From: Diaphorobacter ruginosibacter
GTDB lineage: Bacteria; Pseudomonadota; Gammaproteobacteria; Burkholderiales; Burkholderiaceae_C
DNA length: 64,000 bases
Direction: 5' to 3'
Assembly (NCBI RefSeq): GCF_014395975.1
Contig: NZ_CP060714.1
Location: 4,278,001-4,342,000, forward strand
Shown here piece after piece: positions 24,849-33,848 of the stretch. The translations under genes and the position numbers were made by a program. Numbering within the stretch: position 1 is the stretch's first letter; every line of letters starts with the position of its first letter. Under the pieces are notes generated by a model. That model worked only from the letters and a program-made list of their open reading frames with translations. It did not search any database and was not told the DNA's origin.

Positions 24849-27785
24849 ATGCAAGCTGTACAGAACCCAGCCACCGAAGCGAGCCACGCGCCCGCAAAGA
24901 CAACAGCCTCCGCTGCCACCAAAAGCGCAGCAACGGGCGGCAATCTCGCCCAGTTCCAGATCATCCGCCGCAACGGCGCCGTCGTGCCGTTCGAGCCACA
25001 GAAGATCGCCGTGGCGATGATGAAGGCCTTCCTGGCGACGCATGGCGCCCAGGGCGCCGCATCGGCCAGCATCCGCGAAGTGGTGGACAACCTTACACAG
25101 TCGGTCGTGTACGCGCTCACGCGCTCGCGTCCCGGCGGCGGCACCTTCCATATCGAGGATGTGCAGGACCAGGTCGAGCTGGGCCTGATGCGCGGCGGCC
25201 ACCACGAAGTCGCGCGCGCCTATGTGCTCTACCGTGAGGCCCGCAAGCAGGAGCGCGCCGAGCGCCGCGAACAGCTGCTGCCGCAGGTACCGACGATGCA
25301 CGTGCTGGAAAACGGCCAGCGCGTCGAGCTGGACGTGCTGCGCCTGCATGCGCTCATCGAGGCGGCCTGCGCCAACATCGGGGAAGGCGTGACGGCAGCG
25401 CCCATCGTCACCGAGACCATGCGCAACCTGTACGACGGCGTTCCCATGGACGAAGTGCTCAAGGCCGCGATTCTGGCCGCGCGCACCAAGATCGAGAAGG
25501 ATCCCGGCTACACCTATGCCACGGCACGCCTGCTGCTGCACACGATCGTGCGCGAGGTGCTGGGCCGCGACGTGGCACCCGCCGAGATGCCGGCTGCCTA
25601 TGCCGAGTACTTCCCGCAGTTCATCCAGAAGGGCGTGGACAACGAGCTGCTCGACGAGCGCCTCGCCAAGGAATTCGACCTGAAGCGCCTGGGCGCCGCA
25701 CTGAAGACCGAGCGCGACCAGCAGTTCGACTACCTCGGCCTGCAGACGCTGTACGACCGCTACTTCCTGCACGTGCGCAAGACCCGCATCGAACTGCCGC
25801 AGGCCTTCTTCATGCGCGTGGCCATGGGCCTGTCGCTGAACGAGCAGGACAAGAACGCGCGCGCCATCGAGTTCTACGAGGTGCTGTCCTCGTTTGACTT
25901 CATGTCCTCGACCCCCACGCTGTTCAACAGCGGCACGCTGCGCTCGCAGCTGTCCTCCTGCTACCTGACCACCGTGCCGGATGACCTGGACGGCATCTAT
26001 GAGTCGATCAAGGAAAACGCGCTGCTGTCGAAGTTCGCCGGCGGCCTGGGCAACGACTGGACCCGCGTGCGTGCGCTCGGCTCGCACATCAAGGGCACGA
26101 ACGGCGAATCGCAGGGCGTGGTGCCGTTCCTGAAGGTCGTCAACGACACCGCCGTGGCCGTGAACCAGGGCGGCAAGCGCAAGGGCGCGGTCTGCACGTA
26201 CCTCGAGACCTGGCACCTCGACATCGAGGAATTCCTCGAGCTGCGCAAGAATACCGGCGACGACCGCCGCCGCACGCACGACATGAACACGGCGAACTGG
26301 ATTCCCGACCTGTTCATGAAGCGCGTGATGGAAAAGGGTACCTGGACCCTGTTCAGCCCCGCCGACGTTCCCGACCTGCACGACCTCTATGGCGGCGCGT
26401 TCGAGAAGGCCTACTCCGCCTACGAGGCCAAGGTGGCTTCCGGCGAGCTCAAGCTGGCCAAGCAGATTCCCGCCGTGGACCTGTGGCGCAAGATGCTCTC
26501 GATGCTGTTCGAGACCGGCCACCCCTGGATCACGTTCAAGGACCCCTGCAACATCCGTTCGCCGCAGCAGCACGTGGGCGTGGTGCACTCGTCCAACCTG
26601 TGCACCGAGATCACGCTGAACACCAGCGACACCGAAACCGCGGTCTGCAACCTGGGTTCGGTGAACCTCGCGCGCCACATCACGGACGGCAGGATCGATC
26701 ACGACAAGCTGAAGAAGACCATCAGCACCGCGATGCGCATGCTGGACAACGTCATCGACATCAACTACTACGCCGTGCAGAAGGCCAAGGACTCCAACAT
26801 GCGCCACCGCCCCGTGGGCATGGGCCTGATGGCGTTCCAGGATGCGCTCTATGAAATGCGCATCCCCTACGCCAGCGAGGAGGCCGTGAAGTTCGCCGAC
26901 GAGTCGATGGAAGCCATCTGCTACTACGCCTACTTCGCATCGAGCGAGCTCGCCAGGGAACGCGGTACCTACTCGACCTATGACGGTTCACTGTGGTCGC
27001 GCGGCATCCTGCCGATCGACTCGCTCGACCTGCTGGCCAAGGAGCGCGGCGGCTACGTGGAAGTCGATCGTTCCTCCACGCTGGACTGGGATGCGCTGCG
27101 CAAGAAGATCGCCAAGGACGGCATGCGCAACTCCAACTGCATCGCGATCGCGCCCACGGCCACCATCTCCAACATCGTCGGCGTCGATGCCTCCATCGAG
27201 CCGTCGTTCGGCAACCTGTCGGTGAAGTCCAACCTCTCGGGCGAGTTCACGGTCGTCAACCAGTACCTGGTGCGCGACCTGCAGCGCCTGGGCCTGTGGG
27301 ACGACGTGATGGTGATGGACCTGAAGCACTTCAAGGGCTCGCTGCAACCGATCGACCGCGTGCCGCAGGAAGTGAAGAACCTCTACGCCACCGCGTTCGA
27401 AGTCGCACCGACATGGCTGGTCGAAGCCGCGGCGCGTCGCCAGAAATGGATCGACCAGGCGCAGTCGCTGAACATCTACATGGCTGGCGCGTCGGGCAAG
27501 AAGCTCGATGAAACCTACAAGCTCGCATGGGTTCGTGGTCTTAAAACCACGTACTACCTGCGCACGCAATCTGCGACGCACGTGGAGATGAGCACGGTGA
27601 GCGGACGCCAGCTCAACGCGGTCGCAAGCGGCAACGAGCAGAACACCTCCGCTGCCCCGAAAGCCGCGCCAGCCAACGCTTTGGAGGCTGCTGCCGCTGC
27701 AGCACGCACACAGAGCGAAAGCATTCCGGCCACCGATATCAAGTTCTGCGCGATCGACGATCCGGGCTGCGAAGCCTGCCAATAA
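24849..27785 (+). CDS. nrdA: Class Ia ribonucleoside-diphosphate reductase, alpha subunit
   Basis: 978 residues. After an Ala/Thr-rich tail come two ATP-cone domains in tandem (about 35-125, QIIRRNGAVVPFEPQKI; and about 148-240, HVLENGQRVELDVLRL), then the catalytic barrel. The barrel contains FNSGTLRSQLSSCYL (active-site cysteine), NLCTEI with the Asn-Cys-Glu radical site, and CNLGSVNL. The C-terminal tail ends GCEACQ with the redox-relay cysteine pair. It reduces NDPs to dNDPs with NrdB. The second cone corresponds to the only cone of the E. coli enzyme; the extra N-terminal one is like that of Pseudomonas NrdA. The ribosome site AAGAGGATCAA precedes the ATG. Confidence 0.96.
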   Translation: MQAVQNPATEASHAPAKTTASAATKSAATGGNLAQFQIIRRNGAVVPFEPQKIAVAMMKAFLATHGAQGAASASIREVVDNLTQSVVYALTRSRPGGGTFHIEDVQDQVELGLMRGGHHEVARAYVLYREARKQERAERREQLLPQVPTMHVLENGQRVELDVLRLHALIEAACANIGEGVTAAPIVTETMRNLYDGVPMDEVLKAAILAARTKIEKDPGYTYATARLLLHTIVREVLGRDVAPAEMPAAYAEYFPQFIQKGVDNELLDERLAKEFDLKRLGAALKTERDQQFDYLGLQTLYDRYFLHVRKTRIELPQAFFMRVAMGLSLNEQDKNARAIEFYEVLSSFDFMSSTPTLFNSGTLRSQLSSCYLTTVPDDLDGIYESIKENALLSKFAGGLGNDWTRVRALGSHIKGTNGESQGVVPFLKVVNDTAVAVNQGGKRKGAVCTYLETWHLDIEEFLELRKNTGDDRRRTHDMNTANWIPDLFMKRVMEKGTWTLFSPADVPDLHDLYGGAFEKAYSAYEAKVASGELKLAKQIPAVDLWRKMLSMLFETGHPWITFKDPCNIRSPQQHVGVVHSSNLCTEITLNTSDTETAVCNLGSVNLARHITDGRIDHDKLKKTISTAMRMLDNVIDINYYAVQKAKDSNMRHRPVGMGLMAFQDALYEMRIPYASEEAVKFADESMEAICYYAYFASSELARERGTYSTYDGSLWSRGILPIDSLDLLAKERGGYVEVDRSSTLDWDALRKKIAKDGMRNSNCIAIAPTATISNIVGVDASIEPSFGNLSVKSNLSGEFTVVNQYLVRDLQRLGLWDDVMVMDLKHFKGSLQPIDRVPQEVKNLYATAFEVAPTWLVEAAARRQKWIDQAQSLNIYMAGASGKKLDETYKLAWVRGLKTTYYLRTQSATHVEMSTVSGRQLNAVASGNEQNTSAAPKAAPANALEAAAAAARTQSESIPATDIKFCAIDDPGCEACQ

Positions 27786-27796
27786 GGCCCCGAACC

Positions 27797-27830
27797 CGCG
27801 CGTTGGAAGTGCTTCGCTTCACAACGCGCG
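27797..27830 (+). other. Stem-loop 1 between nrdA and nrdB
   Basis: CGCGCGTTG (27797-27805) pairs with CAACGCGCG (27822-27830) over nine bases, and GAAG/CTTC extends the stem inside. No T-run follows. It lies 12 bases after the nrdA stop and may protect the 3' end of the nrdA message or mark a processing site. Confidence 0.55.
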
Positions 27831-27865
27831 TGCCTTGAAGCAACAAATCTTTGCGAAGCATCGCC

Positions 27866-27892
27866 GCAGCGCTTTTCTTTTTGAGGCGCTGC
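27866..27892 (+). other. Stem-loop 2 between nrdA and nrdB
   Basis: GCAGCGC (27866-27872) and GCGCTGC (27886-27892) enclose a 13-base T-rich loop, and TTTCATAATT follows. This could act as a weak terminator or set the nrdA to nrdB expression ratio. It ends 27 bases before the nrdB start. Confidence 0.45.
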
Positions 27893-27919
27893 TTTCATAA
27901 TTCGAGCACTGGAAAACGT

Positions 27920-29116
27920 ATGCTGACCTGGGACGAAGAAGTCAAGCCCTCATCGCAAAATACAACGGCAGGTGGTTCTCAACACAACCACGCTGCAGCA
28001 GTTCCGTCTGCATTCGAGCAGCCTGCACTGCAAACCGTTGCATCGGCATCCGCTGCACAAGTGGCTGCCGCACAGCCGTCCGCATCGGCAGCCCCCTATC
28101 AACGCGTGAATGCCGCCGACAAGCGCATCATCAACGCCAAGACCGACGTCAACCAGCTGGTCCCCTTCAAGTACAAGTGGGCCTGGGAAAAATACCTCGC
28201 CACCTGCGCCAACCACTGGATGCCGCAGGAAGTGAACATGACGCGCGACATCGCGCTGTGGAAAGATCCGAACGGCCTGACCGAGGACGAGCGCCGCATT
28301 GTCAAGCGCAACCTCGGTTTCTTCGTGACCGCCGATTCGCTGGCCGCCAACAACATCGTGCTCGGCACGTACCGCCACATCACCGCACCCGAGTGCCGCC
28401 AGTTCCTGCTGCGCCAGGCATTCGAGGAAGCGATCCACACGCACGCCTATCAGTACATCGTGGAATCGCTCGGCCTCGACGAGGGCGAGATCTTCAACGC
28501 GTACAACGAAGTCAAGTCCATTCGCGACAAGGACGAGTTCCTGATCCCGTTCATCGAAGCGATCATGGATCCCGACTTCCACACCGGCACGCCCGAGAAC
28601 GACCAGACGCTGCTGAAGTCGCTCATCGTCTTCGCCTGCCTGATGGAAGGCCTGTTCTTCTACGTCGGCTTCACGCAGATCCTGGCATTGGGTCGCCAGA
28701 ACAAGATGACCGGCGCTGCCGAGCAGTACCAGTACATCCTGCGCGACGAATCGATGCACTGCAATTTCGGCATCGACCTGATCAACCAGCTCAAGCTCGA
28801 GAACCCGCACCTGTGGACGCCCGAGTTCAAGGAAGAGATCAAGGGCCTGTTCCAGAAGGCGGTCGAGCTCGAATACGCCTACGCCGAAGACACCATGCCA
28901 CGCGGCGTGCTCGGCCTGAACGCCTCGATGTTCAAGAGCTACCTGCGCTACATCGCCAATCGCCGCGCCACGCAGATTGGCCTGGAAGCGCTGTTCCCGA
29001 ATGAAGAGAACCCGTTCCCCTGGATGAGCGAGATGATCGACTTGAAGAAAGAACGCAACTTCTTCGAAACGCGCGTCATCGAGTACCAATCCGGCGGAGC
29101 CCTGTCCTGGGACTGA
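27920..29116 (+). CDS. nrdB: Class Ia ribonucleoside-diphosphate reductase, beta subunit
   Basis: 398 residues. A low-complexity N-terminal part (about 10-65, Ala/Ser/Gln-rich) precedes the ferritin-like domain. Diiron and radical residues are recognisable: Asp in VTADSLAANN, the EAIHTHAYQYI segment giving Glu, His and the radical Tyr, and the later ILRDESMHCNFG with Glu and His. The end ALSWD resembles the tail that binds NrdA. It generates the tyrosyl radical for nucleotide reduction. ATG 27920 (MLTWDEEV) is chosen over the upstream frame to 27851, which runs through stem-loop 2. Confidence 0.95.
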   Translation: MLTWDEEVKPSSQNTTAGGSQHNHAAAVPSAFEQPALQTVASASAAQVAAAQPSASAAPYQRVNAADKRIINAKTDVNQLVPFKYKWAWEKYLATCANHWMPQEVNMTRDIALWKDPNGLTEDERRIVKRNLGFFVTADSLAANNIVLGTYRHITAPECRQFLLRQAFEEAIHTHAYQYIVESLGLDEGEIFNAYNEVKSIRDKDEFLIPFIEAIMDPDFHTGTPENDQTLLKSLIVFACLMEGLFFYVGFTQILALGRQNKMTGAAEQYQYILRDESMHCNFGIDLINQLKLENPHLWTPEFKEEIKGLFQKAVELEYAYAEDTMPRGVLGLNASMFKSYLRYIANRRATQIGLEALFPNEENPFPWMSEMIDLKKERNFFETRVIEYQSGGALSWD

Positions 29117-29310
29117 TTGATCATCCAATTACAGCAGGTCATGTTCTTTCCAACACATCCCCGCAACCCAGTGCCCGCACGAGGCACGGTGCGGGGTTGT
29201 GACCGTATTTGTGGTTCGGAGTTGGACATCCGACTTCCCCGGGCCACGAATCGCTCTGTGTCCAAAGTAGACACGGGGTGCTCTTTGCTAATCGACCCAA
29301 GGAGAAAATG

Positions 29311-29979
29311 ATGGCAACTGCGAAGAAACCTGCTGCTAAGAAGGCAGCTCCTGCAAAGAAGGCTCCGGCCGCCAAGAAGGCTGCTGCTCCAGCGAAGAAG
29401 GCTGTAGCGGCAAAGAAGGCTGCTCCAGCGAAGAAGGCTGCTGCACCTGCCAAGAAGGCTGCTGCTCCAGCGAAGAAGGCTGTGGCTGCAAAGAAGGCTG
29501 CCCCAGCAAAGAAGGCCGCTCCAGCGAAGAAGGCTGTGGCTGCAAAGAAGGCTGCACCGGCGAAGAAGGCCGCTGCTCCAGCCAAGAAGGCCGCTGCCAA
29601 GAAGGCAGTAGCAAAGAAGGTTGTGGCGAAGAAGGCTGCACCCGCCAAGAAGGCTGCTGCTCCTGCGAAGAAGGCCGCACCTGCCAAGAAGGCTGCTGCT
29701 CCAGCGAAGAAGGCTGCACCTGCCAAGAAGGCCGCTGCTCCTGCGAAGAAGGCTGCACCTGCCAAGAAGGCTGCTGCTCCTGCGAAGAAAGCTGCACCCG
29801 CCAAGAAGGCTGCTGCTCCTGCGAAGAAGGCTGCTGCACCGAAGAAGCCTGCTGCAAAGAAGGCCGCTGCAAAGAAGGCTGCAGCAAAACCTGCCGCTGC
29901 CCCTGCTGCTGCACCCGCAGCACAGACCACGCTGAACCCACAGGCTGCGTGGCCTTTCCCTACAGGCGCCAAGCCCTAA
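29311..29979 (+). CDS. Lysine/alanine-rich histone H1-like DNA-binding protein
   Basis: 222 residues, almost wholly composed of Lys, Ala and Pro in degenerate tandem units such as AAPAKKA and AAAPAKKA, with short AKKVVAKKA interruptions near the middle. There is no globular domain. This is the composition of the C-terminal tail of eukaryotic histone H1 and of bacterial H1-like proteins such as those of Bordetella and of AlgP. It should bind DNA through charge and compact the nucleoid. GGAG is six bases from the ATG at 29311 and only three from the one at 29308, so the second start is favoured. The DNA repeats make slippage and length variation likely. Confidence 0.88.
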   Translation: MATAKKPAAKKAAPAKKAPAAKKAAAPAKKAVAAKKAAPAKKAAAPAKKAAAPAKKAVAAKKAAPAKKAAPAKKAVAAKKAAPAKKAAAPAKKAAAKKAVAKKVVAKKAAPAKKAAAPAKKAAPAKKAAAPAKKAAPAKKAAAPAKKAAPAKKAAAPAKKAAPAKKAAAPAKKAAAPKKPAAKKAAAKKAAAKPAAAPAAAPAAQTTLNPQAAWPFPTGAKP

Positions 29980-30027
29980 GCCATGGGAGTCAGCGCAGCG
30001 CCTTGATGCTGCTGCGCCCGCCCATCC

Positions 30028-30058
30028 AAAGCCCGATGCCTGCGCATCGGGCTTTTTT
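30028..30058 (+). terminator. Rho-independent terminator after the histone-like gene
   Basis: AGCCCGATGC (30030-30039), loop CTGC, GCATCGGGCT (30044-30053) and a run of Ts to 30058. A ten-base-pair stem with a proper T-tract, about 50 bases beyond the stop. Confidence 0.92.
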
Positions 30059-30082
30059 CATCTTGGGCCGCGCCCCACGATG

Positions 30083-30105
30083 AAAAAAGCCCCTCGCGGA
30101 GGGGC
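30083..30105 (-). terminator. Rho-independent terminator of the minus-strand PfkB gene
   Basis: On the minus strand GCCCCTC (30105-30099), loop CGC, GAGGGGC (30095-30089), then six Ts (30088-30083). It lies six bases past the kinase stop, closing the long operon that starts near 37024. Confidence 0.92.
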
Positions 30106-30110
30106 AGTGA

Positions 30111-31010
30111 TCAGGCTTCGACCGTGAAATCCAGCGTGTAGTTCTGCGGGCCGCGCTGTGCGATCTTGAGCGCGCCGAGCCTGTTGCCCAGTTCCGCGCA
30201 CTTGGCAAGCGTCCAGTTGCGCTCCAGGCCGAACAGCAGCGCGCCGCGCCATGCATCGCCGCAGCCCGTGGGATCGACCACTTCGCGGGCCTTGACCGGC
30301 GCGACATGCTGCTTCTCGCCCTTCTCCCAGACCTCACAGCCTTCGCCGCCCAGTGTGATCACCAGGCCGCGCACGCGTTGCGAGATCTCGGCGGCGCTCC
30401 AGCCGGTGCGCTCGCAGAGCATCTTGCCTTCATAGTCGTTGACCGTGACCCAGTCGGCGAGTTCGATGAAGTGACGCAGCTCCTCGCCATTGAACATCGG
30501 CAGGCCCTGACCCGGGTCGAACACGAACGGGATGCCCGCGGCCACGAACTGCTCTGCATGCTGCAGCATCGCATCGCGGCCATCGGGGGCGATGATGCCT
30601 ACGGCGGCGCCCAAGTCCGCCGTGATCTTGTTCACATGCGCCTGCATCATCGCGCCGGGGTGGAAGGCGGTGATCTGGTTGTTGTCGCGGTCGGTCATGA
30701 TCATGGCCTGCGCGGTGTAGGTGTCGTCCACCTGCGCGATATGGCGCGCATCGATGCCCAGGACACCCAGGCGCTCGACATAGTCCGCACCGTCCCGGCC
30801 CAGTGCCGCCATCGGCAGCGGATCGCCGCCGAGCAGCTTGTGTGCATAGGCAATGTTGCCGGCGCAGCCACCGAAGTCGCGGCGCAGGCTGGGCACGAGA
30901 AAGGAGACATTCATGATGTGCAACTGCTCGGGCAGGATCTGCTCGGCAAAGCGCCCCTCGAAAGTCATGATGGTGTCGTAAGCCAGGGAGCCACAGATCA
31001 GAACGGCCAT
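30111..31010 (-). CDS. PfkB family carbohydrate kinase, adenosine-kinase-like
   Basis: 299 residues. GSLAYDTIM at the start, DFGGCAGNIAYAHKLLGG (signature 1) and VVDPTGCGDAWRGALLFGLE (signature 2, with the catalytic Asp and anion hole) define a PfkB/ribokinase-fold kinase. The GGCAGNIA form and the short lid resemble adenosine-kinase-like bacterial members, but the nucleoside or sugar specificity is not readable. Last gene of the minus-strand run behind the DUF3426 gene (74-base gap), followed by its own terminator. Confidence 0.88.
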   Translation of the reverse strand: MAVLICGSLAYDTIMTFEGRFAEQILPEQLHIMNVSFLVPSLRRDFGGCAGNIAYAHKLLGGDPLPMAALGRDGADYVERLGVLGIDARHIAQVDDTYTAQAMIMTDRDNNQITAFHPGAMMQAHVNKITADLGAAVGIIAPDGRDAMLQHAEQFVAAGIPFVFDPGQGLPMFNGEELRHFIELADWVTVNDYEGKMLCERTGWSAAEISQRVRGLVITLGGEGCEVWEKGEKQHVAPVKAREVVDPTGCGDAWRGALLFGLERNWTLAKCAELGNRLGALKIAQRGPQNYTLDFTVEA

Positions 31011-31084
31011 AGTTTTGCTAATTGCCCAGTGATGGTGAAGAGAAGAAGAAAAAAGAAAAGGAGTGAGTGGCCTTTGCCCGCCGG

Positions 31085-32755
31085 TCAGGGATAGAACGCC
31101 AGCAGGCGATAGCCCGTGACGCGGTCCGCCACTTCCGGCACGCGCAGGCTGATCACGCCATTCCAGTCACCGCGTGCGGCCAGCTCGGCCGGAGCACCGG
31201 AATCATCGCGCTGAATCACCCTGCGCAGCACCGGCTGGTCGTTGGCGTCGGTCAGCGTGAGCTCCAGCGCCGGCATTTCCAGCGACAGGTCGGAACTGTT
31301 CTTGAGCGCAACCTGCAGGCGGAACGCATCGGTGTCGTCTTTCACCTTGGTGAAGGTCGAGCTGTCGATGGCAATCGAGGCAATCTGCCTCGGCGCGCTG
31401 ACCACGCAGTTCAGCGGCCTGCACATCCGCTCGAGCAGGGGACGGGCCTGTGGATACATGGCCGCCACGCGATCGCGCTCGGCCAAGACATACTGCGCCA
31501 GCAGCACCACCACCATCAGGCAGGCCAAAAGCCACAGCGCGATGCGCACAGCCGGGCGGTTCCAGAATGCCTTGCGGCGAGCAGCACGCATGAAGCCGAC
31601 CTCGTCATCGCCCTCGCTTGCCTCCACTACGGACGCGGCAATGGTGGCTTGCGGCGCGGGCTGCGGTTCGGCGGAAGCAGCCGTTGCCTCGCTCTCCAGC
31701 GCGGGTTCGGCCTTCCTCTCGGGTTCGGCACCGCGGTCCACCCTCAATGCCGGTTCATCGAACGGCAGCGGAAAGCGCGATGCCTCGAAAGTGAGTTCGG
31801 GGACGCTCCCGGAGGCTTGGTCCTCGTGCTCCCAGGCCTCAGCCTCGTGCAAGGCAGCCGAGGTGGCGGGAGCCGTCGCGGACTCGACAACGGATGCCAC
31901 GAGGGGCTCGGGAATCGACGGCTCGGGAGCCGGAGGCTCAGCCGCGGCGGGCTCGGCCACGGGTGCAGGTGCCGGATGGAACGTGCTGGAATCTCGGAAG
32001 GCGGGCTCTTCGCGCTGCAGCGGGTCGGCACCGATCGAAGAAGGAGCGACGGGTGCTGGCACGGGAGCAGAAGCCACGACGGCCGGTGCACCGGCCGGCA
32101 CCGAGCGTTCCTGATCGGGCCGCCAGCCGGGAGGAACCACGTTGGCCTCGCGGCGCAAACCGTAGGTGATGTTCTGCGTCATGCTGTCAGGCAGACGCGT
32201 GGTCACGGTGGTGGCAGCCGCAGCGACGGGGGCAGCGAAATAGCCCGCCCAAGGTTGCGGCGCAGGTGGCGGCGGTGCAAGAGGCGATTCGGCAGGCGCG
32301 GCGGACACTGCGGATGCGGCGTTTTCGCCCGCATCGTTCGCCGGAGGCGAGAACGCGTCAGGCGGTCCTGCAACGCCATCGCGGGCGCTGCCCCAGACGT
32401 TCGGACGACTGGGCACCTGCTCGTGGCCCTCTTGCAAGGCAGGCGCCGAAACAAGAGGAGAAGGAGGAGGGGCCACAGGAACTGCCGCAGTCTCAATGGC
32501 AGCAGATGCGGAAGGCGCAGGCGAAGATGTCGAGGCCTGAGCCAGCGCAGGTGCAGCAGGGGCCTGCGGCACCGGCAGGGGTTGCGGTGGCTTCACCGCT
32601 TCGCCCGCAGGCGAGCGGGGCACGACCAGATGCGCGGAGGCATCGAAGATTTCCTTGCAGCGGCCACAACGCACCCATCCCCCTGAGATTCTCAGTTGGT
32701 CGGCGACAACTCTGAAACTTGTCTTGCAGGCTGGGCAGCGCGTTATCTGGCTCAT
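31085..32755 (-). CDS. Zinc-ribbon and DUF3426 domain membrane protein
   Basis: 556 residues. The N-terminal MJ0042-type zinc ribbon has two Cys pairs (RCPACKTSF and RCGRCKEIFDA, about 7-42). A very long Pro/Ala/Glu-rich linker (about 50-390) is likely disordered. A single membrane helix lies near 400-425 (ALWLLACLMVVVLLAQYVL). The C-terminal DUF3426 domain (about 440-556) contains VALKNSSDLSLEMPALELTLTDAN, a periplasmic beta-sandwich. This layout is common next to prmA in beta-proteobacteria; its role is unknown. Same strand as prmA with an 87-base gap. Confidence 0.88.
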   Translation of the reverse strand: MSQITRCPACKTSFRVVADQLRISGGWVRCGRCKEIFDASAHLVVPRSPAGEAVKPPQPLPVPQAPAAPALAQASTSSPAPSASAAIETAAVPVAPPPSPLVSAPALQEGHEQVPSRPNVWGSARDGVAGPPDAFSPPANDAGENAASAVSAAPAESPLAPPPPAPQPWAGYFAAPVAAAATTVTTRLPDSMTQNITYGLRREANVVPPGWRPDQERSVPAGAPAVVASAPVPAPVAPSSIGADPLQREEPAFRDSSTFHPAPAPVAEPAAAEPPAPEPSIPEPLVASVVESATAPATSAALHEAEAWEHEDQASGSVPELTFEASRFPLPFDEPALRVDRGAEPERKAEPALESEATAASAEPQPAPQATIAASVVEASEGDDEVGFMRAARRKAFWNRPAVRIALWLLACLMVVVLLAQYVLAERDRVAAMYPQARPLLERMCRPLNCVVSAPRQIASIAIDSSTFTKVKDDTDAFRLQVALKNSSDLSLEMPALELTLTDANDQPVLRRVIQRDDSGAPAELAARGDWNGVISLRVPEVADRVTGYRLLAFYP

Positions 32756-32842
32756 CGGCTTTGCATTGTAGGGGCAGCGTCAGGCAGGCACCATCGGCGC
32801 TGCCTGCAAGCAAAGGCAACAGCCACGGCCCCGCGCGACGCG

Positions 32843-33733
32843 TCAGCGACGCGCCGTCATCAAGATCCAGCCGTCCTCGCGATCGCTGACCCCGAGCTTC
32901 AGCCAGGGCGCGTAGGCTTCCTTGAGCTCGTCTTCCTGGCGCTCCAGGATGCCCGCCATCACGAGCGCACCGCCTTCCGCGACATGCGCGCACAACAGGG
33001 GTGCGAGCACCTTCAGCGGCGTGGCCAGAATGTTGGCCAGCACCAGGTCGTAGCGGCCCTCGGCCTTGTCGGGCAGTCCGGCCTTGAGCGTGACGTTGTT
33101 GGCCGAGGCATTGGCGATGGTGGAGTCGACCGCCGCCTGGTCGATATCGACCGCATCGATGTCTTTCGCGCCGAACTTCGCCGCACCGATCGCGAGGATG
33201 CCCGAGCCGCAGCCGTAGTCCAGCACGCGGCCGAGCACGCCTGCCTCTTGTCCGTGCCGTGCGATCCAGCGCAGGCACATCCGCGTGGTGGGATGCGTGC
33301 CCGTGCCGAAGGCCAGTCCCGGGTCGAGACGGATGCAGTGCTTCGCGGCGGCTGGTGGCTCATGCCACGACGGCACGATCCAGAAATCCTCGGTGATGTC
33401 GACGGGCGCAAACTGCGACTGCGTGATGCGCACCCAGTCCTGGTCCTGCACCTCCGTCAGTGCAACGATGCTGCAGCCTTCGAAGAAGTCCTGCACCTGC
33501 AGGATCTGCTGCGCCTCCTCGCCCTGCTCGCGCGTCTGGAACAGCGCCACGACGCGGCTGCGGTTCCAGCCGCCCTTGGGTGCGGGCATGCCGGGCTCGC
33601 CGAACAGCGCCTGTTCGGCATCGGTCTGCGCATCCGCGTCTTCGACCGAAACGCTCAGGGCATCCAGTGCCTCGAGCGCTTCGCTCAGATCCTCGACGCG
33701 CTCTTCGGGGGACAACAAGGACAGCTCATACAT
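32843..33733 (-). CDS. prmA: Ribosomal protein L11 methyltransferase PrmA
   Basis: 296 residues. The N-terminal substrate-recognition domain (about 1-100) is joined to a class I SAM methyltransferase domain. This has FGTGTHPTTRMCLRWI, VLDYGCGSGILAIGAAKFGA (SAM-binding motif I), VDIDQAAV and LVLANILATPL (the NILA motif of PrmA). It trimethylates L11 at several amino groups. The gene follows accC in the minus-strand run, a recurrent accB-accC-prmA order in proteobacteria, but a terminator-like stem separates it from accC. Confidence 0.95.
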   Translation of the reverse strand: MYELSLLSPEERVEDLSEALEALDALSVSVEDADAQTDAEQALFGEPGMPAPKGGWNRSRVVALFQTREQGEEAQQILQVQDFFEGCSIVALTEVQDQDWVRITQSQFAPVDITEDFWIVPSWHEPPAAAKHCIRLDPGLAFGTGTHPTTRMCLRWIARHGQEAGVLGRVLDYGCGSGILAIGAAKFGAKDIDAVDIDQAAVDSTIANASANNVTLKAGLPDKAEGRYDLVLANILATPLKVLAPLLCAHVAEGGALVMAGILERQEDELKEAYAPWLKLGVSDREDGWILMTARR

Positions 33734-33760
33734 GATGCGGCTCCCAATCTTTCAAGCAAA

Positions 33761-33793
33761 ACATGCCGGCATCCGGGATGGATGCCAGCATGT
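33761..33793 (-). terminator. Terminator-like stem between accC and prmA
   Basis: ACATGC and GCATGT enclose GGCATCC/GGATGCC with one mismatch, a 13-base-pair stem (33761-33793), followed on the minus strand by TTTTGCTT. It may end or attenuate the accBC transcript before prmA. The T-tract is broken, so some read-through is likely. Confidence 0.6.
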
Positions 33794-33848
33794 CGATTTC
33801 AACAGAACCCGCGCACCAGGGCGCAGGCCGGCCGGAACAGGAGGTGCA

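Noticed and set aside
29164..29199. GC-rich imperfect hairpin after nrdB
   Set aside because: Several mutually exclusive pairings and no T-run, so neither a terminator nor a defined element can be claimed.
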